64,000 nucleotides of DNA, from assembly GCF_014650175.1 (NCBI RefSeq), contig NZ_BMUL01000016.1, positions 1 to 64,000 on the forward strand, written 5' to 3'. The position numbers and the translations under genes were made by a program. A model generated the notes under the pieces. It was not told where the DNA came from and searched no databases. It worked only from the letters and a program-made list of their open reading frames with translations. Numbering within the stretch: position 1 is the stretch's first letter; every line of letters begins with the position of its first letter. Origin of the DNA: Streptomyces termitum. GTDB taxonomy: Bacteria; Actinomycetota; Actinomycetes; Streptomycetales; Streptomycetaceae. Shown one piece after another: positions 44,171 through 51,800 of the stretch.

Positions 44171-44388
44171 CCGGTCGCCGCCGGCGGGGTGCTGCTGGCG
44201 TTGGTGAACGTGTAGAGCGGCAGCTCGCCCCGCTCGGCCGCGCAGGCGCGGTGGGCGTAGATGTGGGTCGGCAGGCTGCCCGTCGAGGGGCTGGACCGGG
44301 CCGCGTACTCGGCCCGGATGCACACGTCGGCCCCCGGCTCCGGACAGTGCGTACAATGCCGGGCTGAGCTGCTGGTTTGCGTCGCCAT
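44167..44388 (-). CDS. Small Cys/His protein, 73 aa
   Basis: Contains HCTHCPEPGADVC and later HRACAAERGE, enough ligands for one zinc site. First gene of a three-gene set of short proteins downstream of the XRE/DUF5753 regulator, separated from it by 85 bp with a motif shared with the regulator operon upstream region. Unknown function. Confidence 0.6.
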   Translation of the reverse strand: MATQTSSSARHCTHCPEPGADVCIRAEYAARSSPSTGSLPTHIYAHRACAAERGELPLYTFTNASSTPPAATG

Positions 44389-44458
44389 GATGCGACGGTA
44401 GGGCGTGCAATTGCGCGGGCGTCGAGGGATTGCCCTGGATTTCTCGCAGGGCCCTGCC

Positions 44459-44475
44459 GGTTCCTCGGATTGCTC
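44459..44475. promoter_or_regulatory. Shared upstream motif, copy 2
   Basis: GGTTCCTCGGATTGCTC, about 75 bp before the first small-protein gene; nearly the same as the motif 60-77 bp before the DUF6879 gene. Candidate binding site of the XRE regulator. Confidence 0.4.
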
Positions 44476-45316
44476 ACACAGGGCCGAGAGAGGTCCTCAC
44501 GCGGCCGATGAGGGCACGCGCTTGTCGACGCTGGACGGCGGACTCCCATAGCCAGTCCCAGGCCCGTTCGTACGTCTCAATGGACGCGGCGTCGGCGAGC
44601 CACATCTCGGTGCCGATCGTCTCGACGATGACGAGGCGCCGGTCGTAGATCCAGAAGCCGTGCGACGGCGCGGCCCGGAGCTCGGCGGCGAGGGGCACGA
44701 TGCCGAGTTCCACGGTGCCCAGGCCGATCACGGACATGAGCCGGTCCAGCTGCGCGGCGTGGACGTGAGGGAGGCAGGTCCGGGTGTGGAGGGCGGCCTC
44801 GTGGACGAGGAACAGGAACCGCTTCTCGGGGTCGTAGAGGGCCTCCTGCCGCCGCATCCGCATGCGGACGGCGTCCTCGACGTCCCGGGGCGACTGGCGG
44901 AACTCCGCTGCCGCAGAGATGGTGGCGTGCGCGTACTCCGGCGTCTGGAGCAGGCCGGGAATGCAGAACGGTTCGAGCGCCCGGGTGACCGTGGTGACGG
45001 CGGTCTCGGCGATGGCCTGCTCCTGGCGGGGACGGTGGCCGGCGACGAGCTGACGCCGCCAGGACCGATAGGTGGTCTCCAGCCCCAGGAGGCGGGCCTT
45101 CAACTCGGGCACGGTCTCCGGGCGGCCGACGGCGGCGGACCATGCCTCCAGGTCGGTCACGGCCGGGGTCTGCTTCCCGGTCTCCAGCTTGGACACCTTG
45201 GACGCCTGCCAGCCGAGCTTGGCGGCGAGCTCCTTCCCGTTCAGGCCGGCCTCGGCGCGGAGCTCGCGGAGGCGCGCGCCGAGGCTTTCCCTACCGGTCT
45301 GGAAGTCGGTCGTCAC
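44474..45316 (-). CDS. XRE-family regulator with DUF5753 domain
   Basis: 280 residues from GTG. HTH: LGARLRELRAEAGLNGKEL followed by LGWQASKVSKLETGKQTP; then the DUF5753 domain beginning ALEPFCIPGLLQTPEYAHA. Such regulators are numerous in streptomycetes and usually pair with a DUF397 or DUF6879 protein that may act as partner or antagonist. Its GTG overlaps the DUF6879 stop by 4 bp. Confidence 0.93.
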   Translation of the reverse strand: MTTDFQTGRESLGARLRELRAEAGLNGKELAAKLGWQASKVSKLETGKQTPAVTDLEAWSAAVGRPETVPELKARLLGLETTYRSWRRQLVAGHRPRQEQAIAETAVTTVTRALEPFCIPGLLQTPEYAHATISAAAEFRQSPRDVEDAVRMRMRRQEALYDPEKRFLFLVHEAALHTRTCLPHVHAAQLDRLMSVIGLGTVELGIVPLAAELRAAPSHGFWIYDRRLVIVETIGTEMWLADAASIETYERAWDWLWESAVQRRQARALIGRVRTSLGPV

Positions 45317-46056
45317 ATGGCCGACGGTACCCGCTGTGCGTAGTCGCGGGTGGGGATCGCGTGATGCCACGCGGCGTCGCGGGCCTGGCAGGCGGCGGCG
45401 ATGTCGGCCGGGTCCTCGGAGAGGATCACGCCGAGGGTGGTGTCGTCCTCGTCGAACACGAACCGGGCGAGGATCTTCGAGTCGAAGAGCCAGAAGTCGT
45501 AGTCCGGCAGGCCGAGCGCCATGGCCTGTGACCGGGTGAGGTTGCGGATGTCCTCGCCGGAGGCAACGTTGCCGAGGCCGGAGGCGAGGAGGAACGCCTG
45601 CCCGTCGGTCATCGGCTCGTCGACCAGGCGGACCCGCTCGAACCGGCGCCCCTCGGCCGCGGCCCTGGCGGTGTTCTCGCGCCACGCGTTCGGCGGCTCG
45701 GCGGTGAGGTCGGCGCCGGCCTTCCAGGCGGCCCACGACTCGCTGTTCCGGTCGGAGGCGTACCCGCGGCGGGTCTCCAGCCGCCAGGCGGTGTGCTCGA
45801 ACTCCTGGAAGAGGTGGCGGATCTCCGCGAACGGCACCATGCCGCGCGGCTCGTGGCGCGGGGCGAACCGGGTGAGGAGGCTACGCGGGACGGTCACGAA
45901 GGTCTCGTGCTCCTTGACGTGCCGGAGCTCGGCGAGCTGCTCGGGCGCGGTGACGCGGTCGCCCTGGACGAGGATCTGATCGGTGCCCTCGACCTCGTAG
46001 AGGGTCGGGCAGTCGCCGTCGCGGCTGGTGGTGCCGAGGAACCTGAGCGCGGACAC
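45313..46056 (-). CDS. DUF6879 family protein
   Basis: 247 residues from GTG. The C-terminal ~165 residues match the DUF6879 pattern (FQEFEHTAWRLETRRGYASD ... WLFDSKILARFVFDED). The first ~80 residues read as an extra domain (TLYEVEGTDQILVQGDRV). These proteins accompany XRE/DUF5753 regulators; here the genes overlap by 4 bp. A role as regulatory partner is inferred from context. Confidence 0.88.
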   Translation of the reverse strand: MSALRFLGTTSRDGDCPTLYEVEGTDQILVQGDRVTAPEQLAELRHVKEHETFVTVPRSLLTRFAPRHEPRGMVPFAEIRHLFQEFEHTAWRLETRRGYASDRNSESWAAWKAGADLTAEPPNAWRENTARAAAEGRRFERVRLVDEPMTDGQAFLLASGLGNVASGEDIRNLTRSQAMALGLPDYDFWLFDSKILARFVFDEDDTTLGVILSEDPADIAAACQARDAAWHHAIPTRDYAQRVPSAM

Positions 46057-46115
46057 GGGGTCTCCTGTCGGTCGGGAGAGCCCAGGATGGCCCGAACTTG
46101 CTCGGGGCGGGCGGG

Positions 46116-46133
46116 GGTTGCTTCGGATTGCTC
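46116..46133. promoter_or_regulatory. Shared upstream motif, copy 1
   Basis: GGTTGCTTCGGATTGCTC, 60-77 bp before the DUF6879 start. See the copy at 44459-44475. Confidence 0.4.
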
Positions 46134-46174
46134 GCGTAGCAGACGACCAGAACGGTTGCTCGAAACAACGAAGC

Positions 46175-46205
46175 CGCCCCCTCCGCCGAGTTGGCGGAGG
46201 GGGCG
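46175..46205 (-). terminator. Hairpin terminator after holin-like pair
   Basis: CGCCCCCTCCGCC pairs perfectly with GGCGGAGGGGGCG over 13 bp around a 5-nt loop, directly after the stop of the gene at 46210 on the minus strand. Confidence 0.7.
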
Positions 46206-46209
46206 CGGG

Positions 46210-46455
46210 TCAGCGTCCGAGGAGCTGGTAGAGGCCGAGGCCGCCGGCGGCGGCGAGTCCGGCGATGCTGGCGAGGGGCCACCGGGAGCGCTCCAGGGCG
46301 TCGAGGCGGGACTCGTGGTCGGTGAGGCGCTGATCGGTCTGGTCGCCGCGCTGGACGAGGAGGGCGGGCGAGCCGTCCACGCGGGCGAGCCCGACCTCGA
46401 CGCTGCCCCGGAGCTGCTCCGGCTCGACCGCGACGGGCTCGGTCGGCTGCGTCAC
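46210..46455 (-). CDS. Small phage-type membrane-anchored protein, 81 aa
   Basis: A coiled-coil-prone segment (DQTDQRLTDHESRLDALERS) is followed by one membrane helix (ASIAGLAAAGGLGLYQLLG). This design is common next to holin genes of actinophages and tail-end prophage remnants. Its ATG overlaps the stop of the upstream gene. No endolysin or tail gene is near. Confidence 0.65.
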   Translation of the reverse strand: MTQPTEPVAVEPEQLRGSVEVGLARVDGSPALLVQRGDQTDQRLTDHESRLDALERSRWPLASIAGLAAAGGLGLYQLLGR

Positions 46456-46838
46456 GAGCGGTCCTCGGTGGCGCGGGCCGCGCGGCGCAGGGCCTCACCG
46501 AGGTCCCGTTCGAACGCGGGGCTGTCGAGGCGCAGGCGCACGGGCACGGTGTCGGTGGGCTTCTCGTACGCGGGCGGGCGGGCCCAGCCGAGGAGGATTC
46601 CGGCGATCAGGCGGAGGGGCTCCCAGCCGATGCGGGCGGCGCCGGTCTCGGCCAGGCGCAGGAGCACGTAGTAGACGAGGGTGATCGCGGCGGTGATGCC
46701 GCCGGCGACCGCGGCGGAGTCGGCCTCGATGCCGAGGGCGCCGGTGACGGTGAGGACCCACCCGGCGAGGAGCGGGACGACGGTGCGGAGGAGCGAGGCG
46801 AGCAGGCGAAGGCACCACTGAACACCTACTGCCGACAC
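46452..46838 (-). CDS. Holin-like membrane protein, 128 aa
   Basis: Two or three hydrophobic segments in the first 65 residues (TVVPLLAGWVLTVTGALGI; AVAGGITAAITLVYYVLL), then a charged C-terminus. Size and layout match actinophage holins. The GTG start at 46838 lies 17 bp from the divergent peptide gene; an internal start is possible. Likely a prophage remnant. Confidence 0.6.
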   Translation of the reverse strand: MSAVGVQWCLRLLASLLRTVVPLLAGWVLTVTGALGIEADSAAVAGGITAAITLVYYVLLRLAETGAARIGWEPLRLIAGILLGWARPPAYEKPTDTVPVRLRLDSPAFERDLGEALRRAARATEDRS

Positions 46839-46855
46839 GGAAGCGAGGAAACGTC

Positions 46856-46993
46856 ATGAGCACCGTCATGGTGGAGATCGGCCCCCGGCCGACCGGCCCG
46901 GATGAGCCCGGGCAAGTGATCGTCCTGGACGATCTGGAGGTGCCGGCCGAAGGCGCCGTCCCGGGCTGCAACGACGACAACCCGTACCGGTAG
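46856..46993 (+). CDS. 45-residue orphan peptide, possible RiPP-precursor-like
   Basis: ATG preceded by GAGGAAA at good distance. The peptide is acidic and proline/glycine-rich, with an LDDLEV stretch and a C-terminus PGCNDDNPYR containing its only cysteine. A leader-like acidic part followed by a short distinct tail is reminiscent of ribosomal-peptide precursors, but no modifying enzyme is adjacent, so this remains an unsupported possibility. Confidence 0.45.
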   Translation: MSTVMVEIGPRPTGPDEPGQVIVLDDLEVPAEGAVPGCNDDNPYR

Positions 46994-47085
46994 GAAGACG
47001 ACCGGCCGCACAGAACCACGGGGGCTCCGGGTGTTCTTCCGCCCGGGGTCCCCGCACTCCCGCCGTCCCGTGAAAGGCTGGTCCC

Positions 47086-47733
47086 ATGGCGACCCGCCGC
47101 ATCGGCCTGGACCGGCTGCCGCCCGCCGCCCGTACCGCCGTCGAGCCAGGCCGCGCGCGCCCGGTCGACTGGGCCTGGGCCACCCGTGGCGCGGCCTGGC
47201 TCGACGCCGGGTACTGGGCCGTCTGGCTCGTCGCCGCAGGCCATACCCCCGCGTCCGCCGAGCGCTGGGCCGCCGAGGTCCCCTCTTGGAGCACCGCCCC
47301 CGCCGAAGGCGTCACCGCCTTCGCCGCCGCCAACGCCCGCCTCTGGTCCGAGAACGCCGCCGCCGACCCGAGTGCCTGGACCCGGCGCCTCGCAACCGCC
47401 GCCACGACCTGGCACACGTACCGCCGCTCCGGGTGGTCCCCGTGGCTCCGCCCGGATGTCCCAAGGGCACCGGTCCCGGCCTGCCGCTGCCGCCTTCCAG
47501 GACCGGCCCGCACTCGGAGAAACCACCTGGGCCACCACCGGGCGCCGCCGTCTGCCCGGGCCCACGAAAGCACGCCACGACGGCGGGACAGCCGGGTGGT
47601 CGTGCGCCACGTATGTCTCCATCAGCCACCCACCGGTACCGGCCACTCCTCCTCGTCGTTCACGCGCCTCAGCCCAGGTCAGCCGGAGGACGCCCCCTGC
47701 GGATGCCACGCGGCGGGGGCCTTGACCACTTAA
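47086..47733 (+). CDS. Hypothetical protein; only first ~125 residues look genuinely coding
   Basis: Residues 1-125 are alanine- and tryptophan-rich with normal codon bias (VDWAWATRGAAWLDAGYWAV, WLVAAGHTPASAERWAAEV). After SGWSPWLRPDV the composition becomes Arg/Pro/His-rich and cysteine-rich, as expected after a frameshift. I suspect a broken 3' end. Family not recognised. Confidence 0.5.
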   Translation: MATRRIGLDRLPPAARTAVEPGRARPVDWAWATRGAAWLDAGYWAVWLVAAGHTPASAERWAAEVPSWSTAPAEGVTAFAAANARLWSENAAADPSAWTRRLATAATTWHTYRRSGWSPWLRPDVPRAPVPACRCRLPGPARTRRNHLGHHRAPPSARAHESTPRRRDSRVVVRHVCLHQPPTGTGHSSSSFTRLSPGQPEDAPCGCHAAGALTT

Positions 47734-47800
47734 GACAGGGCGTTCACGGCAAGCCGCTGACCTGGGACAAGACGGTCGCCCTCTTGCGCTCCTGCAAGAT

Positions 47801-47859
47801 TTCTATTCAGATTCGGATAGAAGTTTAGCTTCCGCAGATTCAGCGATCTCTTCCTGAAT
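47801..47859. promoter_or_regulatory. AT-rich segment with two spaced palindromes upstream of RepL-like gene
   Basis: TTCTAT-N10-ATAGAA (47801-47822) and ATTCAG-N10-CTGAAT (47838-47859) have the same geometry and lie 37 bp apart in the most AT-rich patch of the region. They could be operators or origin-type sites for the winged-helix protein downstream. Confidence 0.45.
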
Positions 47860-47869
47860 AAGGTGACGC

Positions 47870-47926
47870 ATGAGCGGGGCACCCCATCCCTCCCCGCAGA
47901 CCCTTATCGAATCGCGGCGGAGGTAG
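47870..47926 (+). CDS. Candidate 18-residue leader peptide
   Basis: ATG at 47870 follows AAGGTGAC; the frame encodes MSGAPHPSPQTLIESRRR and ends in TAG overlapping the ribosome site (GGAGG) of the RepL-like gene, 3 bp before its GTG. The arrangement suggests translational coupling or attenuation. Very short, so support is limited. Confidence 0.35.
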   Translation: MSGAPHPSPQTLIESRRR

Positions 47927-47929
47927 CCT

Positions 47930-48454
47930 GTGCGTGCGGCCCGACGAGTGACCAGGATCGAGACGGTGAACCGCCGCACGGGCGAGATCCAGGACCTCAC
48001 CGTGCACTCGTCGCTCAGCACGGGTTCGGGCATCTGGTTCCGAGGAGGTGGCTACACCACGATGGGGTACGAAGCGCACAACGCCCTCGCCGAGGCCGAC
48101 CTCAGCGGGGCCTCCTACAAGCTGTTCCACAAGATGTGCGCCCTGCAGAACCGCAAGGACCACGGCTTGGTGCGCGTCGAGAACCAGACCAGGTTCGCCG
48201 AGCAGGTCGGCATGTCCCAGTCGTCGGTCTCGCGCGCGCTGAAACAGCTCGCCGAGCACGGGTTCATCTATCCCGACGGGCGGGACTGGCGCCTGCGGGC
48301 CGATTTCGTCTTCAACGGCAATGGAACCGCCCAGGGGCAGGCCATCGGGAAAATCCCCGCTGACGCCCCCGACCCGTACGCGGACGCCGGAAACGGCGGC
48401 GGACTCACACTCATCGACGGCGGCGCCGGAGAACGTACCGACGACCGGACGTGA
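47930..48454 (+). CDS. RepL-like winged-helix protein (plasmid/phage replication)
   Basis: 174 residues. The core (ALAEADLSGASYKLFHKM, then RFAEQVGMSQSSVSRALKQL and FIYPDGRDWRLRADFVFNG) has the layout of RepL-type replication initiators, winged-helix proteins found on plasmids and actinophages. Start GTG with GGAGG 6 bp upstream. With the holin-like pair it suggests a decayed phage or plasmid insertion. A MarR-like regulator is the alternative. Confidence 0.65.
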   Translation: MRAARRVTRIETVNRRTGEIQDLTVHSSLSTGSGIWFRGGGYTTMGYEAHNALAEADLSGASYKLFHKMCALQNRKDHGLVRVENQTRFAEQVGMSQSSVSRALKQLAEHGFIYPDGRDWRLRADFVFNGNGTAQGQAIGKIPADAPDPYADAGNGGGLTLIDGGAGERTDDRT

Positions 48455-48473
48455 CGCGACCGCGCTCGTCCGA

Positions 48474-48489
48474 GCCCGGTAAACCGGGC
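48474..48489 (+). terminator. Short hairpin after RepL-like gene
   Basis: GCCCGG-taaa-CCGGGC, 20 bp past the stop codon. Confidence 0.4.
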
Positions 48490-48523
48490 GACAACGGGGT
48501 CCGGGCGTTCGGAGAATGCGTGG

Positions 48524-49093
48524 ATGGCCGACTTCTCGCGCAAGCCCACGCTGACCGGTGATCTCGTCGTGCTCCGTCCGGTGACGGAGGAGGACGTGCC
48601 CGCGCTGCTGCCGATGTTCGAGGATCCGGAGGTCACGCGGCTGACCGGGTCGCACACGCGGTTCGACGAGGGGGAGCTGCGGGCCTGGTACGGGTCGCGG
48701 GGGGAGCGGGACGACCGGCTGGACCTGGCGGTGGTGGAGCGGGCCACGGGGCGGGTGGTGGGGGAGGCGGTCCTCAACGAGTGGGACCCGGGGAACGAGA
48801 GCTGCGCCTTCCGGATCTGCTGCGTGCCGGAGGGGATCGGGCGGGGGCTCGGCACGGAGGCGACGCGGCTGATCGTCGGGCACGCCTTCGAGGGGCTGGG
48901 GCTGTACCGGGTGTGGCTGGAGGTGTACGCGTTCAACCCGCGGGCCCGCCGCGCCTACGAGAAGGCCGGTTTCCGGCCGGAGGGCGTGCTGCGCGGGGCG
49001 CTGCTGTGGGAGGGCGAGCGGGTGGACGCGACGCTGATGTCGGTGCTGGCGCCGGAATGGGCGGGGCGGGCGGAGCGGGCGGCGCTGGGCTGA
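48524..49093 (+). CDS. GNAT family N-acetyltransferase, RimJ/RimL type
   Basis: 189 residues. LTGDLVVLRPVTEEDVPALL opens the fold; the acetyl-CoA loop is at PEGIGRGLGTEATRL and the C-terminal block YAFNPRARRAYEKAGFRPEG is typical of RimJ/RimL-type N-terminal or small-molecule acetyltransferases. Substrate unknown. Ends 1 bp before the convergent AbiEii-like gene. Confidence 0.93.
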   Translation: MADFSRKPTLTGDLVVLRPVTEEDVPALLPMFEDPEVTRLTGSHTRFDEGELRAWYGSRGERDDRLDLAVVERATGRVVGEAVLNEWDPGNESCAFRICCVPEGIGRGLGTEATRLIVGHAFEGLGLYRVWLEVYAFNPRARRAYEKAGFRPEGVLRGALLWEGERVDATLMSVLAPEWAGRAERAALG

Positions 49094-49094
49094 G

Positions 49095-49769
49095 TCAGGG
49101 GTCCTCGTCCGGCGGGGCGCCTTCCAGGAGGCGTTCGCCGATGTCGTCAGCCCAGTGCTGGGCCCAGCGGCGCAGGGCGGTGATCCGGTCCGCGTCGAGG
49201 CCGAGCGCGGTGAACTCGTCGTCGTCGATCCAGACCGTCCCGTCGAGCTTCGCCCGGAGCTCTTCGAGGTCGAAGCCGTCCCGGGCGTGCTGCCTGCCGA
49301 GCTCTTCGAGCTCCTCCGGGCTCCAGCGGGCCGCCGCGGCCCGGACGTCGACGAGGTCGCGGGCCATGCCCCGGTCGGCGAGGGCGCGGACCTTGGTGCC
49401 GACGACGTCCCGGAGGGAGAGGAGCAGGCCGAACTCGCGCCGTTCGGGAGGCCCGCACAGGACCTCCTTGAGGACGTCGACCTCGCACGCCTCGCCGGTG
49501 GCGGGGTCGGTGGCGATGAGGCGGGCGGAGAGCGGGTCGGTCTCCACCGTCCGCACCCGCCAGCCGCGCGCCTCCAGTTCGGCCCGCAGGTGGGCGGCGA
49601 TCTCGCCCATTGGCCGGGGGTTCTCGGTGGCGACGTCGAGGTCCCGGCTCAGCCGGTCCACGAGGCCGTGCGCCTGGACGGCGTAACCGCCGGTGAGGAC
49701 GAGGGGGTACTCCGTGCCGGCCGCGAGGACGTCGTCGAGGAGGCGGCGGTGGAGCCCGGTGAGGCGCAT
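49095..49769 (-). CDS. AbiEii-type nucleotidyltransferase, probable toxin
   Basis: 224 residues of the AbiEii/AbiGii nucleotidyltransferase family: GGYAVQAHGL, then RLSRDLDVAT with the D-x-D metal pair, and KEVLCGPPERREF later. AbiEii toxins give phage abortive infection together with an AbiEi antitoxin. The neighbour 14 bp upstream is not AbiEi-like, so this is a non-standard pair. Located in the accessory block between cob genes. Confidence 0.85.
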   Translation of the reverse strand: MRLTGLHRRLLDDVLAAGTEYPLVLTGGYAVQAHGLVDRLSRDLDVATENPRPMGEIAAHLRAELEARGWRVRTVETDPLSARLIATDPATGEACEVDVLKEVLCGPPERREFGLLLSLRDVVGTKVRALADRGMARDLVDVRAAAARWSPEELEELGRQHARDGFDLEELRAKLDGTVWIDDDEFTALGLDADRITALRRWAQHWADDIGERLLEGAPPDEDP

Positions 49770-49783
49770 CCCGTGCGGCCGGT

Positions 49784-50137
49784 TCAGCCCGCGCGGCCGG
49801 CGGCCGGCACCGGCGCGAGCTCGTGGAAGGCGTCCTCCCAGACGACGCGGAGGTCCTTGCTGACGAGGGCGCGCAGCACGGGCCACATCTCGACGAGCAG
49901 GTCGCGGTTGAGGTGGCGGACGAGGTCGTCGCGGCCGCCCTCGGCGAGGACGGTGCGGTAGCAGCTCATCCGCAGGCGGGGCCGGTCGAGGTCGTACTCG
50001 GTCAGTCCCGACCAGGCGAGGTGGAGCGGCAGCCGGACCGTGCCCCGGTCGGGGCCCCGCAGGGCGGAGAGGTCGGCGGGGAGCCGCCGGGCGAACCGCT
50101 CGCGCCGCAGTTCCGAGACGGTCGTCTGCTGTGCCAT
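49784..50137 (-). CDS. Partner of AbiEii-like protein, 117 aa
   Basis: Soluble helical protein (SELRRERFARRLPADLSALRG; LLVEMWPVLRALVSKDLRVVW). No winged helix like AbiEi was seen. Direct upstream position and short gap to the toxin gene suggest a regulator or neutralising partner; that is inference from gene order. Confidence 0.65.
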   Translation of the reverse strand: MAQQTTVSELRRERFARRLPADLSALRGPDRGTVRLPLHLAWSGLTEYDLDRPRLRMSCYRTVLAEGGRDDLVRHLNRDLLVEMWPVLRALVSKDLRVVWEDAFHELAPVPAAGRAG

Positions 50138-50189
50138 ACGCGATTATCCCCACACCCGGCGGTCCCCGTGTCCCCGTCCGCCCCTCCGG

Positions 50190-50861
50190 TCACGGGTAGC
50201 CGATCTCCGCGCGGTCCTCGTCCAGGTCGGCGAGGCCGAGCCCCGGGTGGAGGGCGGTGACGACGTCCTGGGTGAGCGGGCGCAGGGCGAGGACGTGGCG
50301 GACGGCGTCGAGGTCGACGGCCGTCTGGTAGTAGTCGGACGCCCACGCGGCGTACGCCTCCGGGGTGCGGTCGACGAGCAGGGCCAGGAAGCGGGCGGCG
50401 CCGTCCGGGTCCTCGTGGTCGGCCAGTGCGGTGAGGTCGACGGGCCCGGTGCGCCAGGCGGTGTCGCCGGTCTCGCGCCACAGGCAGGCGGTGGTGACGT
50501 GGACGTCGTCCTCGTCGAGGAAGGCGGATTCGGTGAGGTACTCACGGAAGGCGTCGGGGACGCCGTCGAGGACGCCGGGCCAGGGGGCGCCGTCGGCGAG
50601 GGGGCCGTACGGGCTGATCGGCGACTCGTGGTCGAAGACGCGGGCGAACGCGCCGGCCGGGGAGAGCACGATCGTGTACTCGCCGCCCTGCCCGTCCTTC
50701 ATGGACGCCAGCTGCTCGGTCTCGGACCAGTGCGCGTCGTAGGAGTAGAACCGGCCCTCCCACCGCGGGCTGAGCACGGCGTCCAGCATGGCGAGCCCCC
50801 GGGAGTGGTCGCGCAGTTCCTCGATGCCCGGCAGCGCCCGGGCGACGTCGTAGACGGTCAT
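50190..50861 (-). CDS. Hypothetical protein, 223 aa
   Basis: Family not recognised. Soluble, acidic, no signal peptide. The sequence opens with a helix (VYDVARALPGIEELRDHSRG), has an aromatic-rich middle (RWEGRFYSYDAHWS) and a repeated-strand feel that recalls immunity or SMI1-like proteins, but I cannot assign it. Same strand as its neighbours, 50-52 bp apart. Confidence 0.75.
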   Translation of the reverse strand: MTVYDVARALPGIEELRDHSRGLAMLDAVLSPRWEGRFYSYDAHWSETEQLASMKDGQGGEYTIVLSPAGAFARVFDHESPISPYGPLADGAPWPGVLDGVPDAFREYLTESAFLDEDDVHVTTACLWRETGDTAWRTGPVDLTALADHEDPDGAARFLALLVDRTPEAYAAWASDYYQTAVDLDAVRHVLALRPLTQDVVTALHPGLGLADLDEDRAEIGYP

Positions 50862-50911
50862 GGGTCCATTGCAGCGCATGCGGGGGCCGGTGCGGCACGG
50901 GCCCCGGGGCG

Positions 50912-51325
50912 TCAGACCTTGACGACGAGGATCCGGTCGGGGACCAGCTTCTCCAGGTCGTCCGTGTCGGACGTGAAGAGCATGACTTCGCCCGGCTGTC
51001 GCCGTGCGACGACGGCCAGTACGGCGTCGATGGCGTACTTGTGCCCGTGGAGTCCGGCGTCGGCGAGGAGGCGGCGGGCTTCGCGGGCCTCCTCCTTGCC
51101 GACGTCCGCGACCCGGACGCGGGAGAGCACCCAGTCCCAGCGCCGCTCGGTCGTCCTGCCGTCGTACGCCTCGACGAGGGTCATGGGCGAGGTCACCACC
51201 TCGACCTCTCCCCGGGCGGCCGCGTCGAGACGGGCCATCATCACGCGGTCGCCCCGTACCGCGAGCGACAGTGCCTGGCTGTCCAGGACGAAGACCTGGA
51301 GCGGCCGGTGCGCCGGTGGCGTCAC
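50912..51325 (-). CDS. PIN-domain toxin, VapC type
   Basis: 137 residues. PIN acidic residues are placed as expected: D in VFVLDSQALSLAV, E in SPMTLVEAYDG, D in YAIDAVLAVVA and D in LFTSDTDDLEKLV. VapC toxins are Mg-dependent RNases. The GTG start overlaps the stop of the antitoxin gene by 4 bp. Confidence 0.9.
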   Translation of the reverse strand: MTPPAHRPLQVFVLDSQALSLAVRGDRVMMARLDAAARGEVEVVTSPMTLVEAYDGRTTERRWDWVLSRVRVADVGKEEAREARRLLADAGLHGHKYAIDAVLAVVARRQPGEVMLFTSDTDDLEKLVPDRILVVKV

Positions 51326-51606
51326 GCGGCCTCGCTCCCGCGCGTCTCCCGAGCCTGCCGGCGGCGCTCGTGCTCGGCATGGAATGCGTCCATCTCCGCG
51401 CGGACGGCGGCCCGCTCCTCCTCCGTGACCGGGCCGTGCTCCTCCTCCAGCCAGCCGACCAGTTCGCGGAGCCGGTCACGGTCGCGCTGCCTGCGCAGCG
51501 CCTCCGTGATGTACGCCGACAGGCCGCGCTCGGCGGTCTCGGTGCGGATCTCCTCCAGGAGGTCCTCGGGGATCGTCACCGTCACCTTTTTGGTAGCCAT
51601 ACTCAT
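51322..51606 (-). CDS. Ribbon-helix-helix antitoxin, VapB/CopG type
   Basis: 94 residues: KKVTVTIPEDLLEEIRTETA is an RHH strand-helix start, and a long charged helix follows for toxin binding. Three close in-frame ATGs exist (51612, 51606, 51600); I took 51606 because GGGAAG lies 7 bp upstream. Expected to repress the operon and neutralise the PIN toxin. Confidence 0.85.
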   Translation of the reverse strand: MSMATKKVTVTIPEDLLEEIRTETAERGLSAYITEALRRQRDRDRLRELVGWLEEEHGPVTEEERAAVRAEMDAFHAEHERRRQARETRGSEAA

Positions 51607-51724
51607 GACCATACTTCCCGGGCTCGGCGCGGTGCGGCGTTTTCGGAAGGTCGCACCCGGATGCGGGTCCCCGGGCGTGAATCTACGCTTACCGGGACAT
51701 CACCCCCGTGAGAGAGGGAGTCCC

Positions 51725-51799
51725 ATGGCGAAGCGCGGCAACAAGAAGCGGGCGCGCAAGAAGAAGAAGGCGAACCACGGCAAGCGGCCGAACGCCTGA
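51725..51799 (+). CDS. bL37-like 50S ribosomal protein, 24 aa
   Basis: The ORF encodes a 24-residue strongly basic peptide beginning MAKRGNKKRARKK and ending ANHGKRPNA. Length, start and end match the actinobacterial ribosomal protein bL37 found in mycobacterial ribosome structures. GAGAGAGGGAG precedes the ATG. Easily missed because of its size. A 19-bp hairpin follows immediately. Confidence 0.75.
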   Translation: MAKRGNKKRARKKKKANHGKRPNA

Positions 51800-51800
51800 G

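Noticed and set aside
46856..46993. FxLD-type lanthipeptide precursor
   Set aside because: The peptide lacks a proper FxLD leader motif and a Ser/Thr/Cys-rich core, and no LanB/LanC-type genes are adjacent.
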